A DNA stretch of 21,955 nt from Dactylosporangium sp. AC04546 (GTDB taxonomy: Bacteria > Actinomycetota > Actinomycetes > Mycobacteriales > Micromonosporaceae): positions 1 to 21,955 of the forward strand of contig NZ_JAHYSG010000160.1 in assembly GCF_022095675.1 (NCBI RefSeq), read 5' to 3'. The notes under the pieces are model-generated. The model was not told the DNA's origin and did no database searches. It worked only from the letters and a program-made list of their open reading frames with translations. The position numbers and the translations under genes were made by a program. Positions 13,156 to 19,459 of this stretch are shown one piece after another. Within the stretch, counting starts at the first letter, position 1. The number at the start of each line of letters is the position of its first letter.

Positions 13156-14015
13156 GGGACCTCCTGAAATCGGTCCAGGGACCGCTGCTCGGCGGCGCGC
13201 AGGAACGCCAGCGAGTCGCGGGCCACGCTCGGCGCGGCGTGGCTGTGGCGGGGCAGTTCGACGGCGACGAGGCCGCCGTAGTCGGTCTCGGTGAGCGCGC
13301 GCAGCACCGGCGGGAAGTCGATCTCGCCGGTGCCGAACTCCAGGTGCTCGTGGACGCCGCGGACCATGTCGTCGATCTGGACGTTGACCAGCTGCCCGGC
13401 GACGCGGCGGACGCACTCGTCGACCGGCCACGGCTCCAGGCAGCGGCAGTGGCCGATGTCGAGGGTCAGCCCGAAGTGGACGGGCGCGCCGAGGTCGGCC
13501 CGCAGCCGCTCCCAGTCGGTGATGGACTCGACCAGCATGCCCGGCTCCGGCTCGAAGCCGAGCATCATCTCGGCGCCCTCGGCCGCGGCGAGCACGTCGG
13601 CGCAGCCGGCCACGAGCCGCCGCCAGGCGACCTCGACCGGCAGCTCGGGCGGGCGCACCCCGGCCCAGAAGCTGACCGCCTCCGCACCCAGGTCGGCGCC
13701 GATGCGCACCGCGCGCCGCAGGAAGTCCAGCCGCAGCGCGGGCTCGTCGTCGAGCAGCGTCGGGGCGTGCTTGCGCCAGGGGTCGAGCAGGTAGCGCGCG
13801 CCCGTCTCGATGACCACGCCCAGCCCGAGCTCCGCGAGCCGGCGGCCGAGGCTGCGCACGTGGCGGTACACCTGCGCGTCGAACGGGTCCAGGTGCTGGT
13901 GGTCGAGGGTGAGCGCGACCCCCTCGTACCCCAGCCCGGCGATCACGGCGAGCGCGTCGTCGAGCCGGTGGTTGCTGAACCCGTTCGTGCCGTACCCGAA
14001 CCTCAGCCCGCTCAT
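13152..14015 (-). CDS. Sugar phosphate isomerase/epimerase-type TIM barrel
   Basis: A 287-residue AP-endonuclease-2/xylose-isomerase-like barrel, distinct from EboE in the same operon. Metal-binding strands are visible: VIETGARYLLDPW (about 78-90), MLGFEPEPGM (Glu), LTLDIGHCRCLEPW (Asp, His), VNVQIDDMVRGVHEH (Asp, His) and VAVELPRH (Glu). These retain the Glu-Asp-His-Glu set expected of a Mn/Zn-dependent isomerase or epimerase. The frame begins 12 codons earlier at ATG 14051, but ATG 14015 has GGAGGGC five bases upstream and places the barrel's first strand (LRFGYGTNGF) properly, so I chose it. An 82-base gap with repeats separates it from the prenyltransferase gene. A substrate made by the inositol-phosphate-synthase-like enzyme is plausible but unproven. 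Confidence 0.85.
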   Translation of the reverse strand: MSGLRFGYGTNGFSNHRLDDALAVIAGLGYEGVALTLDHQHLDPFDAQVYRHVRSLGRRLAELGLGVVIETGARYLLDPWRKHAPTLLDDEPALRLDFLRRAVRIGADLGAEAVSFWAGVRPPELPVEVAWRRLVAGCADVLAAAEGAEMMLGFEPEPGMLVESITDWERLRADLGAPVHFGLTLDIGHCRCLEPWPVDECVRRVAGQLVNVQIDDMVRGVHEHLEFGTGEIDFPPVLRALTETDYGGLVAVELPRHSHAAPSVARDSLAFLRAAEQRSLDRFQEVP

Positions 14016-14019
14016 GCGC

Positions 14020-14092
14020 CCTCCGCTTCGCTCCGGACGCCTGAGCTCCATCCTGAACTCATGATGAGCGGCCTCCTCCGCTTCGCTCCGGA
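14020..14092. repeat. Two copies of an 18-bp repeat inside the ebo operon, one within a hairpin
   Basis: CCTCCGCTTCGCTCCGGA occurs at 14020-14037 and 14075-14092. The second copy lies in the loop of a hairpin whose arms are ATGAGCGG (14064-14071) and CCGCTCAT (14094-14101). CCGCTCATG also occurs beside the first copy (14008-14016), so both start codons, of the isomerase and near the end of UbiA, sit in related sequence. Short CTCCGCTTCGCTCCGG-like repeats are seen scattered in actinomycete genomes; this could be a REP-like element or a processing site. Confidence 0.55.
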
Positions 14093-14097
14093 ACCGC

Positions 14098-15006
14098 TCA
14101 TGTCGGCGACAGCCGCTTCGAGAGCTGCCGCGCCAGCGGGGCCGCGGCGGCGACGGCGATGCCGGTGAGCGGCGCGCCGGCCCGGGCGGTGAGCGCGCCC
14201 TGCAACGTCGGCAGGTTGAGGATGCCGGCCCCGACCGAGGCCCGGATGTTCTCCGCGGTCGGCTTGTCCAGCGCGATGACCTGCGGCTTCCCGTACCGGT
14301 GGGCGTACCAGGCGGCCAGCCCGGCCGGGATGAACCAGAGCCTGCGGCGGCCGACCGCGGCGCTGGCGGCCACCACGGCCGTGCCCGCCAGGGTCGCCGC
14401 CGGCAGCGACGGCTCGGCGCCGTGCACCTCGGCCCGGGAGAGCGCGGTGACCGTGTACGTGTGGGCGAACACCGTCGCCGCCGGCAGCAGGGCCTTGCGC
14501 AGCCGCCCGCCCGACGCGCCGAGCAGCACGTCCAGGGCCCGGCAGGCGGCCATCGCGGCCGGTCCCGCGGCGGTGTTCTTCAACCCGAGGTCGTAGGCCC
14601 AGACCGTGCCCGCGAGCGGGACGGCGACGGCGAGCGCGCGCCGGCCCCCGGCCAGGCCGGCGACGGCGACCCCGGCCGCGGTCAGGCCGGCGGCGATGCC
14701 GAGGGCCGTCTCCGGCGCGATCCGGCCCGACGGGATCGGCCGCTCCGGCCGCTCGACGGCGTCCACGTGCCGGTCGGCCCAGTCGTTGGCGGCCATGCCG
14801 GCCCAGTACAGCAGCACCGAGGAGCCCGCGAGCCCGGCCGTGCGCGGGCCGAGCCGCCCCGCCGCCGCGGCGCCGGCGACGACGTCGCCCGGCACCGACA
14901 GCGCGGCCGGGGCCCGGACCAGCTCGGCCAGCTCCCGCCAGCCGGGCCTTCCACGCCCACCGGGCCGGCCGAGGCTCCCAGGGCTCCCGGGCCCGCCGGG
15001 CCTCAT
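14098..15006 (-). CDS. UbiA-family prenyltransferase (EboC-like; SCO3242-type)
   Basis: A 302-residue polytopic membrane enzyme. The first Asp-rich motif reads NDWADRHVDAVERPERPIPSG (Asn74, Asp75, Asp78, Asp82; Mg-diphosphate binding). The second site reads YDLGLKNTAAGP (138-149), as in the UbiA subgroup with a YDxxLKNT signature. About seven to nine hydrophobic helices follow one another to the C-terminus. UbiA enzymes transfer a prenyl chain to a soluble acceptor at the membrane; in this operon the acceptor may be a cyclitol or sugar phosphate. The ATG overlaps the stop of the inositol-phosphate-synthase-like gene by four bases. The first 22 residues form an odd Gly/Pro/Arg-rich tail absent from typical members, so an internal GTG start is possible. 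The subgroup name comes from the Streptomyces coelicolor homologue, recalled rather than searched. Confidence 0.85.
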   Translation of the reverse strand: MRPGGPGSPGSLGRPGGRGRPGWRELAELVRAPAALSVPGDVVAGAAAAGRLGPRTAGLAGSSVLLYWAGMAANDWADRHVDAVERPERPIPSGRIAPETALGIAAGLTAAGVAVAGLAGGRRALAVAVPLAGTVWAYDLGLKNTAAGPAAMAACRALDVLLGASGGRLRKALLPAATVFAHTYTVTALSRAEVHGAEPSLPAATLAGTAVVAASAAVGRRRLWFIPAGLAAWYAHRYGKPQVIALDKPTAENIRASVGAGILNLPTLQGALTARAGAPLTGIAVAAAAPLARQLSKRLSPT

Positions 15007-16136
15007 CCGAGCGTCCTGGTGAACTCGGCCAGCGCCACGAACTGCGCGGCGAGCGAGTGGTCGACGTCGCCGAGCGGGTCCTTGAAGAAGAAGGCCAGCT
15101 CGGTGAGCGGCCCGGACCGCCCGGCCCGGTGCGCGGCCGCCGCCAGCCGGGCGAGGTCGAGCACCAGCGGCGCGGCCAGCGCGGAGTCGCAGCCGTGCCA
15201 GGTGAACTCCATGCGCATCGGCGTGCCCAGGAAACCGGCGAACGTGATGAGATCCCAGGCGGTCTTGAAGTCGCCGATGTCCGGCACGTACTCGATGCGG
15301 GTGTGCCCGTCCGGCTGGTAGCCGAGCGTCTCCTTGAGCACCCGCTGCTTGCTCGCCGACTTGGCCGCGTTGGCCGCCGGCTCGGCGAGCGTCGCCCCGT
15401 CGCCGCCGCCCAGCAGGTTGATGCCCGACCAGGAGCGCACCTGGAGGTGCCGCATCGCGAACATCGGCGCGAGCACCGCCTTGAGCAGCGTCTCGCCGGT
15501 CTTGCCGTCGTGACCCGCGTACGGCACCCCCTGCGCCTCCGCCAGCTCGTGCAGCGCCGGCAGCCGTGCGCCCGTCGACGGCGTGAAGTCGACGAACGCG
15601 CACCCGGCGGTGAACGCCGCGTAGGCGGCGAGTGCGCTCGGCGGGAGCACCGCGCCGGGCTCGGCGAGTGCGTCCCTTAGAGCGTCGAGCCGGTCGTGCG
15701 CCGGGTCCGGCGCCGGGGCCGCCTCGGTCGAGGCGACGTTCACCACCACGACGCGCTCCAGGTGGTGCCGCCGCCGGAAGTCCTCGATGTCGGACGCCAT
15801 CGCGGCCGCGGTCTCGGCCTGGGTCGCCCCGTGCGGGAGCGGCCGGATGTCGTCGTCCACCGCCGCCAGCTCACTGTGGAGCGTGTCGACCAGGCGGGCG
15901 GGGACGACCCCGGCCGCCGCGAGCGCCTCGGCCTTCTTCACCAGCCCGGTCGTGGCGACGTCGTGGCCACCGAACACCAGCTCGCTGTAGGCCGGCAGGC
16001 GGGCCGACCGCAGCGCGGGGTGTTCGGTGACGCATCCGATGGGCTCGGTGAGCCCTGCGCGCAGCGCCGCTGCGCCGACAATGCTGGTGACGGCGACCGA
16101 ACCTCGGGCGCCGACCAGCCACACACCCGTATGCAC
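15003..16136 (-). CDS. Inositol-3-phosphate synthase family protein
   Basis: A 377-residue NAD-dependent enzyme family that cyclises glucose 6-phosphate to inositol phosphate. The N-terminal Rossmann motif reads VWLVGARGSVA (5-15), a variant of the family's GxGxxG. The catalytic region is clear: FTAGCAFVDFTPS (175-187), GHDGKTGETLLKAVLAPMF (208-226), INLLGGGDGATL (239-250) and KSASKQRVLKETLG (259-272) with its conserved lysines. Near the end are EFTWHGCDSALAAPLVLDL and AFFFKDPLGD. The GTG at 16136 has GAGGAGG five bases upstream. It is first in a seven-gene operon and linked to the prenyltransferase by an ATGA overlap, so it probably makes a dedicated cyclitol phosphate rather than bulk inositol for phospholipids or mycothiol; that is inferred from context. 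Confidence 0.87.
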   Translation of the reverse strand: MHTGVWLVGARGSVAVTSIVGAAALRAGLTEPIGCVTEHPALRSARLPAYSELVFGGHDVATTGLVKKAEALAAAGVVPARLVDTLHSELAAVDDDIRPLPHGATQAETAAAMASDIEDFRRRHHLERVVVVNVASTEAAPAPDPAHDRLDALRDALAEPGAVLPPSALAAYAAFTAGCAFVDFTPSTGARLPALHELAEAQGVPYAGHDGKTGETLLKAVLAPMFAMRHLQVRSWSGINLLGGGDGATLAEPAANAAKSASKQRVLKETLGYQPDGHTRIEYVPDIGDFKTAWDLITFAGFLGTPMRMEFTWHGCDSALAAPLVLDLARLAAAAHRAGRSGPLTELAFFFKDPLGDVDHSLAAQFVALAEFTRTLG

Positions 16137-16194
16137 ACGGGCCTCCTCAGCGGTCTCCTCAGGGCATGATCCATGGGCGACATCGCCGACTGTC

Positions 16195-16209
16195 GCTGCT
16201 GGCAGCAGC
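16195..16209. promoter_or_regulatory. Palindrome upstream of the ebo-type operon
   Basis: GCTGCTG-G-CAGCAGC is a perfect 7-bp inverted repeat with a single-base centre, about 60 bases before the operon's first start codon, in the 115-base gap after the YidC-like gene. On the minus strand a TAGGCT hexamer lies immediately upstream of it (16215-16210), so the palindrome would sit at the predicted transcription start. That is a good position for a repressor site. The -35 region is not convincing. Confidence 0.4.
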
Positions 16210-16251
16210 CTAAGACTCGTTCATGTGCTTCCGCCAGTACCTGTCGAACTT

Positions 16252-16875
16252 TTATCTTGACTTGCCGTTCTTTTGTTCCGACGTGCGAAAGTGCGCCCGA
16301 ACCGTCCACCGCTCGGCAGCGGTCCAGGCCGACGTGGTGACCAGGTAGATCCCTGCGGCGAGCGGCACGAAGGGCGCGAACGCCACCGTGCCGAACTGCA
16401 GCGCCTTGACGAACGACGGCGTCTCCGCCGGGAGCTGCCGCCCGTTCCAGACCGCGACCGCCACGAGCGCGGCGACCACCAGCCAGCCGGCGAGCATGCC
16501 CGGCTCGGTGAGCAGCCGATGGCTGAGATCGGTGCCGAGGAAGGTGTACCCCTGCAGCCGCCCGCCGGTGAACTCGCGGTACAGCAGCCAGACGAACGGC
16601 GCCTGGAGCAGCATCGGCACGAGCCCGGCGAACGGCGAGGTCCCTTCCTTGCGCATGAGCTCGGCGGACTTCTCGGCGAGCAGGACGGGCTCGCTCCCGT
16701 GCCGCTCACGCAGCGTCTGGAGCTGGGGCGCGAGCCGGGTCCGGACGCGTTCGGCCCGGTAGGCGCGGAGACTGAGCGGCAGCATCGCCACCCGCAGCAG
16801 GACGGTGGCGACGACGATGGCGGCGGGCATCGACCCGAGCCCGCCGGCGAGCCAGGACAGCACGGCATGAACCAC
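16252..16875 (-). CDS. yidC: YidC/Oxa1-family membrane protein insertase (paralogue)
   Basis: A 207-residue short YidC/Oxa1/Alb3 protein that inserts or folds inner-membrane proteins. The core is present: TM1 near 15-36 with the hydrophilic-groove Arg28 (VLLRVAMLPLSL), a cytoplasmic helical hairpin (APQLQTLRERHG to AELMRKEGTSPF), then hydrophobic segments at 84-102, 126-144 and 158-182. The tail is basic. The frame opens 22 codons earlier, but GTG 16875, preceded by AAAGGAAA, gives the expected N-terminus. It is not next to rnpA/rpmH, where the housekeeping copy is normally found, so this is probably a second copy. A DUF6412-like protein precedes it and the ebo-type operon follows on the same strand after 115 bases. 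Confidence 0.85.
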   Translation of the reverse strand: MVHAVLSWLAGGLGSMPAAIVVATVLLRVAMLPLSLRAYRAERVRTRLAPQLQTLRERHGSEPVLLAEKSAELMRKEGTSPFAGLVPMLLQAPFVWLLYREFTGGRLQGYTFLGTDLSHRLLTEPGMLAGWLVVAALVAVAVWNGRQLPAETPSFVKALQFGTVAFAPFVPLAAGIYLVTTSAWTAAERWTVRAHFRTSEQKNGKSR

Positions 16876-16918
16876 TGGACGTTTCCTTTCGGGACCGCCG
16901 CGCAGGGTGCGGCGCTCA

Positions 16919-16934
16919 CGCCTGCGGACAGGCG
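16919..16934 (-). other. Small hairpin in the YidC leader
   Basis: CGCCTG-CGGA-CAGGCG (plus-strand reading) forms a perfect 6-bp stem with a four-base loop, about 45 bases before the YidC start in the 149-base gap after the DUF6412-like gene. It may attenuate or end transcription. I see no gene in 16876-17024. Confidence 0.25.
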
Positions 16935-17024
16935 GGCGCACCAGGGCACGGCAGATGAAGACACGGGCGAACAGCGACGGTGTCGGAGAATTCGGCTCAA
17001 CCCGTCAGGGGAGCCGCGAAAGGA

Positions 17025-17279
17025 TCAACGTCCGGGTGCGCGGGGACGCGGCCGTCCGGCTGCGTCAGGATCGGCGGACCGGACCCGCGAGCTCCGCCCG
17101 GCCCGGACCCGGACCGGCACGACCCGTGCCCGCTCGGTCCCGGCGGGCAGGTTGCGCATGAGCCGCACGGCCAGCACGACGGCCAGCGCGGCCAGCACGG
17201 CGGTGGCCACGGCGAGCACGTCGCCCGGCGTGGTCACGCTCGACCACGCGGCGAACAGGGTGGTCATCGACCACGACAT
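17025..17279 (-). CDS. Small single-span membrane protein, DUF6412-like
   Basis: An 84-residue protein with one strong membrane segment (DVLAVATAVLAALAVVLAVRL, about 20-40), then a basic linker and the C-terminal block ADPDAAGRPRPRAPG. That ending is typical of the actinomycete DUF6412 proteins encoded next to a YidC paralogue; this identification rests on memory of the motif and on context, not a search. The frame opens at ATG 17306, but ATG 17279 has a TATGGT -10-like hexamer seven bases before it, which would give a leaderless start, and still keeps the membrane segment. The YidC-like gene follows after 149 bases, suggesting the two proteins work together. Function unknown. Confidence 0.7.
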   Translation of the reverse strand: MSWSMTTLFAAWSSVTTPGDVLAVATAVLAALAVVLAVRLMRNLPAGTERARVVPVRVRAGRSSRVRSADPDAAGRPRPRAPGR

Positions 17280-17286
17280 GCCGTCA

Positions 17287-17292
17287 ACCATA
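17287..17292 (-). promoter_or_regulatory. Candidate -10 box of the DUF6412-like gene (leaderless start)
   Basis: On the minus strand TATGGT ends seven bases before ATG 17279, in the 30-base gap after the GGDEF gene's stop. It fits TANNNT. The matching -35 is weak. If real, DUF6412-YidC has its own promoter rather than depending on GGDEF transcription. Confidence 0.35.
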
Positions 17293-17309
17293 CCGCCGCC
17301 GTACAAGCC

Positions 17310-18458
17310 TCAGGCGGGGATGTTCTCCGGCGGGGTGAGGATGCGGTGGGCGGACTTCACCCGGTACATGTCGGCGTCCGCCGCCCGCAGCAGCTCGTCG
17401 AGGCTCGCGTCCGCCGCCGTCGCCACGCCGATGCTGGCGTCGACCGTCACCTCGCGGCCGTCCAGCACGACCGGGGAGAGCAGGGCGAAGCGGAGGCGGT
17501 CCGCGGTCTCGCGGGCCGTGCGGTGGTCGGCGTCGTGCAGCAGCACCACGAACTCGTCGCCGCCCAGCCGGGCCACCAGGTCACGCTCGCGGGACTGGGT
17601 GCGCAGGCGGCCGGCGACCACCCGGAGCAGCTCGTCGCCGGCCGCGTGGCCCAGCGTGTCGTTCACCGCCTTGAAGCCGTCGAGGTCCAGGACCAGCACC
17701 GACACCGTGGAGCCGGGCGCGACCGACGTCCGGGCGTGCTCGTGCAGCAGGTTGCGGTTGCCCAGGCCGGTCAGCGGGTCGTGGAAGGCCTGCTGCCGCA
17801 GCGTGGCGCGCGCCGACGAGAGCTGCTGCAGGTGCCGGTGGTGCCCGCGGGACAGCAGGCCGGTCATCAGGGCCACCACGACCTGCAGGCCCGGCGCGAT
17901 GGTCACCAGCTCGTCGGAGAAGGCCCTCCCCACCAGCTCGGGGCCGTGGGAGTACAGCAGGACGCAGGAGGCCGCCGTGAACACGCATGTCGTCAGCGCG
18001 CCGGCCAGCTGATGGCGGTATGCCCCGATCAGGATCGGGATGATGAGCAGCGGCCACAGGTCGGCGCCCGGCGTCACCGCGACCATCACGACGATGGTGG
18101 CGGTGTCGATGGCCAGGATGGCGGCGCTGATCCACGGATAGCGGCGGTGTGCCACGTTGCGCAGGGCGTAGACGGCCACGACGTTGATCGCCGCCTCGGG
18201 CAGCGCCATCAGCAGGCCGCTCAGCCAGGCCGGTGCGGAGAGCAGCGCGGGCGCCGGAAGCAGGACGAACGACGCGAAGATCCACAGCACCGCCGCGGAG
18301 CGGGAGATCAGCCCGGTCCACTCGGTGCTGCGCCGCAGGCGCAGCAACGCATCGTCGATGTCGGCGGCCACGTCGCATCGTCGGCGCGGGCGCTGCGGAT
18401 CTGAGCTGATCAGGGAAACCTGAGGGAATTCACAGGTTGAACCCCTAGGTGATGGCAT
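17310..18458 (-). CDS. Membrane-bound GGDEF diguanylate cyclase
   Basis: A 382-residue protein. About six hydrophobic helices lie between residues 53 and 203 (AVLWIFASFVLL, LSGLLMALPEAAINVVAVYAL, ISAAILAIDTATIVVMVAV, LWPLLIIPILIGAY, LAGALTTCVFTAASCVLL, GLQVVVALMTGLL). A short linker leads to a GGDEF domain (about 222-375) with DPLTGLGNRN, the active-site GGDEF at 299-303 and an inhibitory site RERD at 290-293, five residues before GGDEF. It should make cyclic di-GMP and be inhibited by its product. The membrane part has no recognised sensor name. The start is uncertain: ATG 18458 is the longest choice, but GTG 18371 would remove a polar N-terminus and no ribosome site favours either. It is divergent from the ABC operon, with which it shares a short upstream region. 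Confidence 0.88.
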   Translation of the reverse strand: MPSPRGSTCEFPQVSLISSDPQRPRRRCDVAADIDDALLRLRRSTEWTGLISRSAAVLWIFASFVLLPAPALLSAPAWLSGLLMALPEAAINVVAVYALRNVAHRRYPWISAAILAIDTATIVVMVAVTPGADLWPLLIIPILIGAYRHQLAGALTTCVFTAASCVLLYSHGPELVGRAFSDELVTIAPGLQVVVALMTGLLSRGHHRHLQQLSSARATLRQQAFHDPLTGLGNRNLLHEHARTSVAPGSTVSVLVLDLDGFKAVNDTLGHAAGDELLRVVAGRLRTQSRERDLVARLGGDEFVVLLHDADHRTARETADRLRFALLSPVVLDGREVTVDASIGVATAADASLDELLRAADADMYRVKSAHRILTPPENIPA

Positions 18459-18498
18459 TCAGGTGCGATCCGGATGGCCCGAACCCGCATACGGTCCG

Positions 18499-18504
18499 TA
18501 GTGT
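18499..18504 (+). promoter_or_regulatory. Candidate -10 box of the ABC operon (leaderless start)
   Basis: TAGTGT fits TANNNT and ends seven bases before GTG 18512. A second possible hexamer, TACGGT (18490-18495), lies nine bases upstream. There is no ribosome site before the GTG, in keeping with a leaderless message. Confidence 0.4.
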
Positions 18505-18511
18505 CGGCGAC

Positions 18512-19459
18512 GTGGCACTCATCGAGACGCGTGCGCTGACGAAGCGCTACGGGGGTGGCGTCACCGCCCTGTCAGAACTCACCCTGGCCGTGGAGCCGGG
18601 GATCATCGGACTGGTCGGGGCCAACGGCGCCGGCAAGTCGACCTTCATCAAGATCATGCTGGGTCTGCTCCAGCCGACCGCCGGTGAGCTGCGCGTGCTC
18701 GGGCTCGACCCGACGACCAACTCGGAGGAGGTGCGGGCGCGGGTCGGCTACATGCCGGAGCACGACTGCCTGCCCACCGAGGTGTCGGCGGCCGAGTTCG
18801 TCACGCACCTCGCGCGCATGAGCGGGCTGCCCGCCAACGCGGCCCGCGAGCGCGCGTCGGAGGCGCTGCGCCACGTCGGGCTCTACGAGGAGCGGTATCG
18901 GCAGATCGGCGGCTACTCGACCGGCATGAAGCAGCGGGTCAAGCTGGCCCAGGCGCTCGCGCACGACCCCGACCTGCTGCTGCTGGACGAGCCGACCAAC
19001 GGCCTCGACCCGGCCGGCCGCGACGCGATGCTCGAGCTGGTGCACCGCATCGGCAACGAGTTCGGCATCTCGATCGTGGTCTGCTCGCACCTGCTCGGCG
19101 AGGTCGAGCGGATCTGCGACTCGCTGGTCGCGATCGACGGCGGCCGCCTGCTGCGCTCCGCCACCGTGTCGGACATGACGACGAGCCGCGACGTGCTCAC
19201 CGTCGAGGTCAGCGAGGGCGTCGACCTGCTCGCCCGCCGCCTCGCGGAGCTGGGCATCCCGGCCACCCGCGACGGCCTGTCGCTGACCGTGCCGCTGGAT
19301 GCGGACGACGTCTACGACCGGATCCTCACCGCGGTCGCCGACCTCGACCTGCCGCTGCACCGGCTCGACCAGCGCCGGCACCGGGTCGCCGAGCTGTTCC
19401 AGAGCCCCGCCGTCACCAGCCCAGCACCCCAGGAGGTCGGCCGTGGCGCCGCAAACTAG
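18512..19459 (+). CDS. ABC-2-type transporter ATP-binding protein (first)
   Basis: A 315-residue ABC ATPase. Walker A is GANGAGKST (36-44), the signature YSTGMKQR (135-142), Walker B LLLLDEPT (155-162) and the switch His CSH (193). A C-terminal region of about 90 residues follows the ATPase, as in exporter subunits of the CcmA/DrrA type. The frame opens at ATG 18449, but those 21 codons encode unrelated polar sequence. GTG 18512 starts directly at ALIETRALTKRYG, where the domain begins, so I chose it. It is the first gene of a four-gene export operon, and its last 17 bases overlap the permease start. Substrate unknown. Confidence 0.92.
   Translation: MALIETRALTKRYGGGVTALSELTLAVEPGIIGLVGANGAGKSTFIKIMLGLLQPTAGELRVLGLDPTTNSEEVRARVGYMPEHDCLPTEVSAAEFVTHLARMSGLPANAARERASEALRHVGLYEERYRQIGGYSTGMKQRVKLAQALAHDPDLLLLDEPTNGLDPAGRDAMLELVHRIGNEFGISIVVCSHLLGEVERICDSLVAIDGGRLLRSATVSDMTTSRDVLTVEVSEGVDLLARRLAELGIPATRDGLSLTVPLDADDVYDRILTAVADLDLPLHRLDQRRHRVAELFQSPAVTSPAPQEVGRGAAN

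Noticed and set aside
9163..16136. Reading the operon as an ordinary inositol catabolic (iol) cluster because of the TIM-barrel isomerases
   Set aside because: No IolB/C/D/G-type genes are present, and EboA, EboE, UbiA and the AP-fold protein do not belong to inositol catabolism.
16919..16934. Riboswitch in the YidC leader
   Set aside because: Only one short hairpin is visible; no conserved aptamer core could be recognised.
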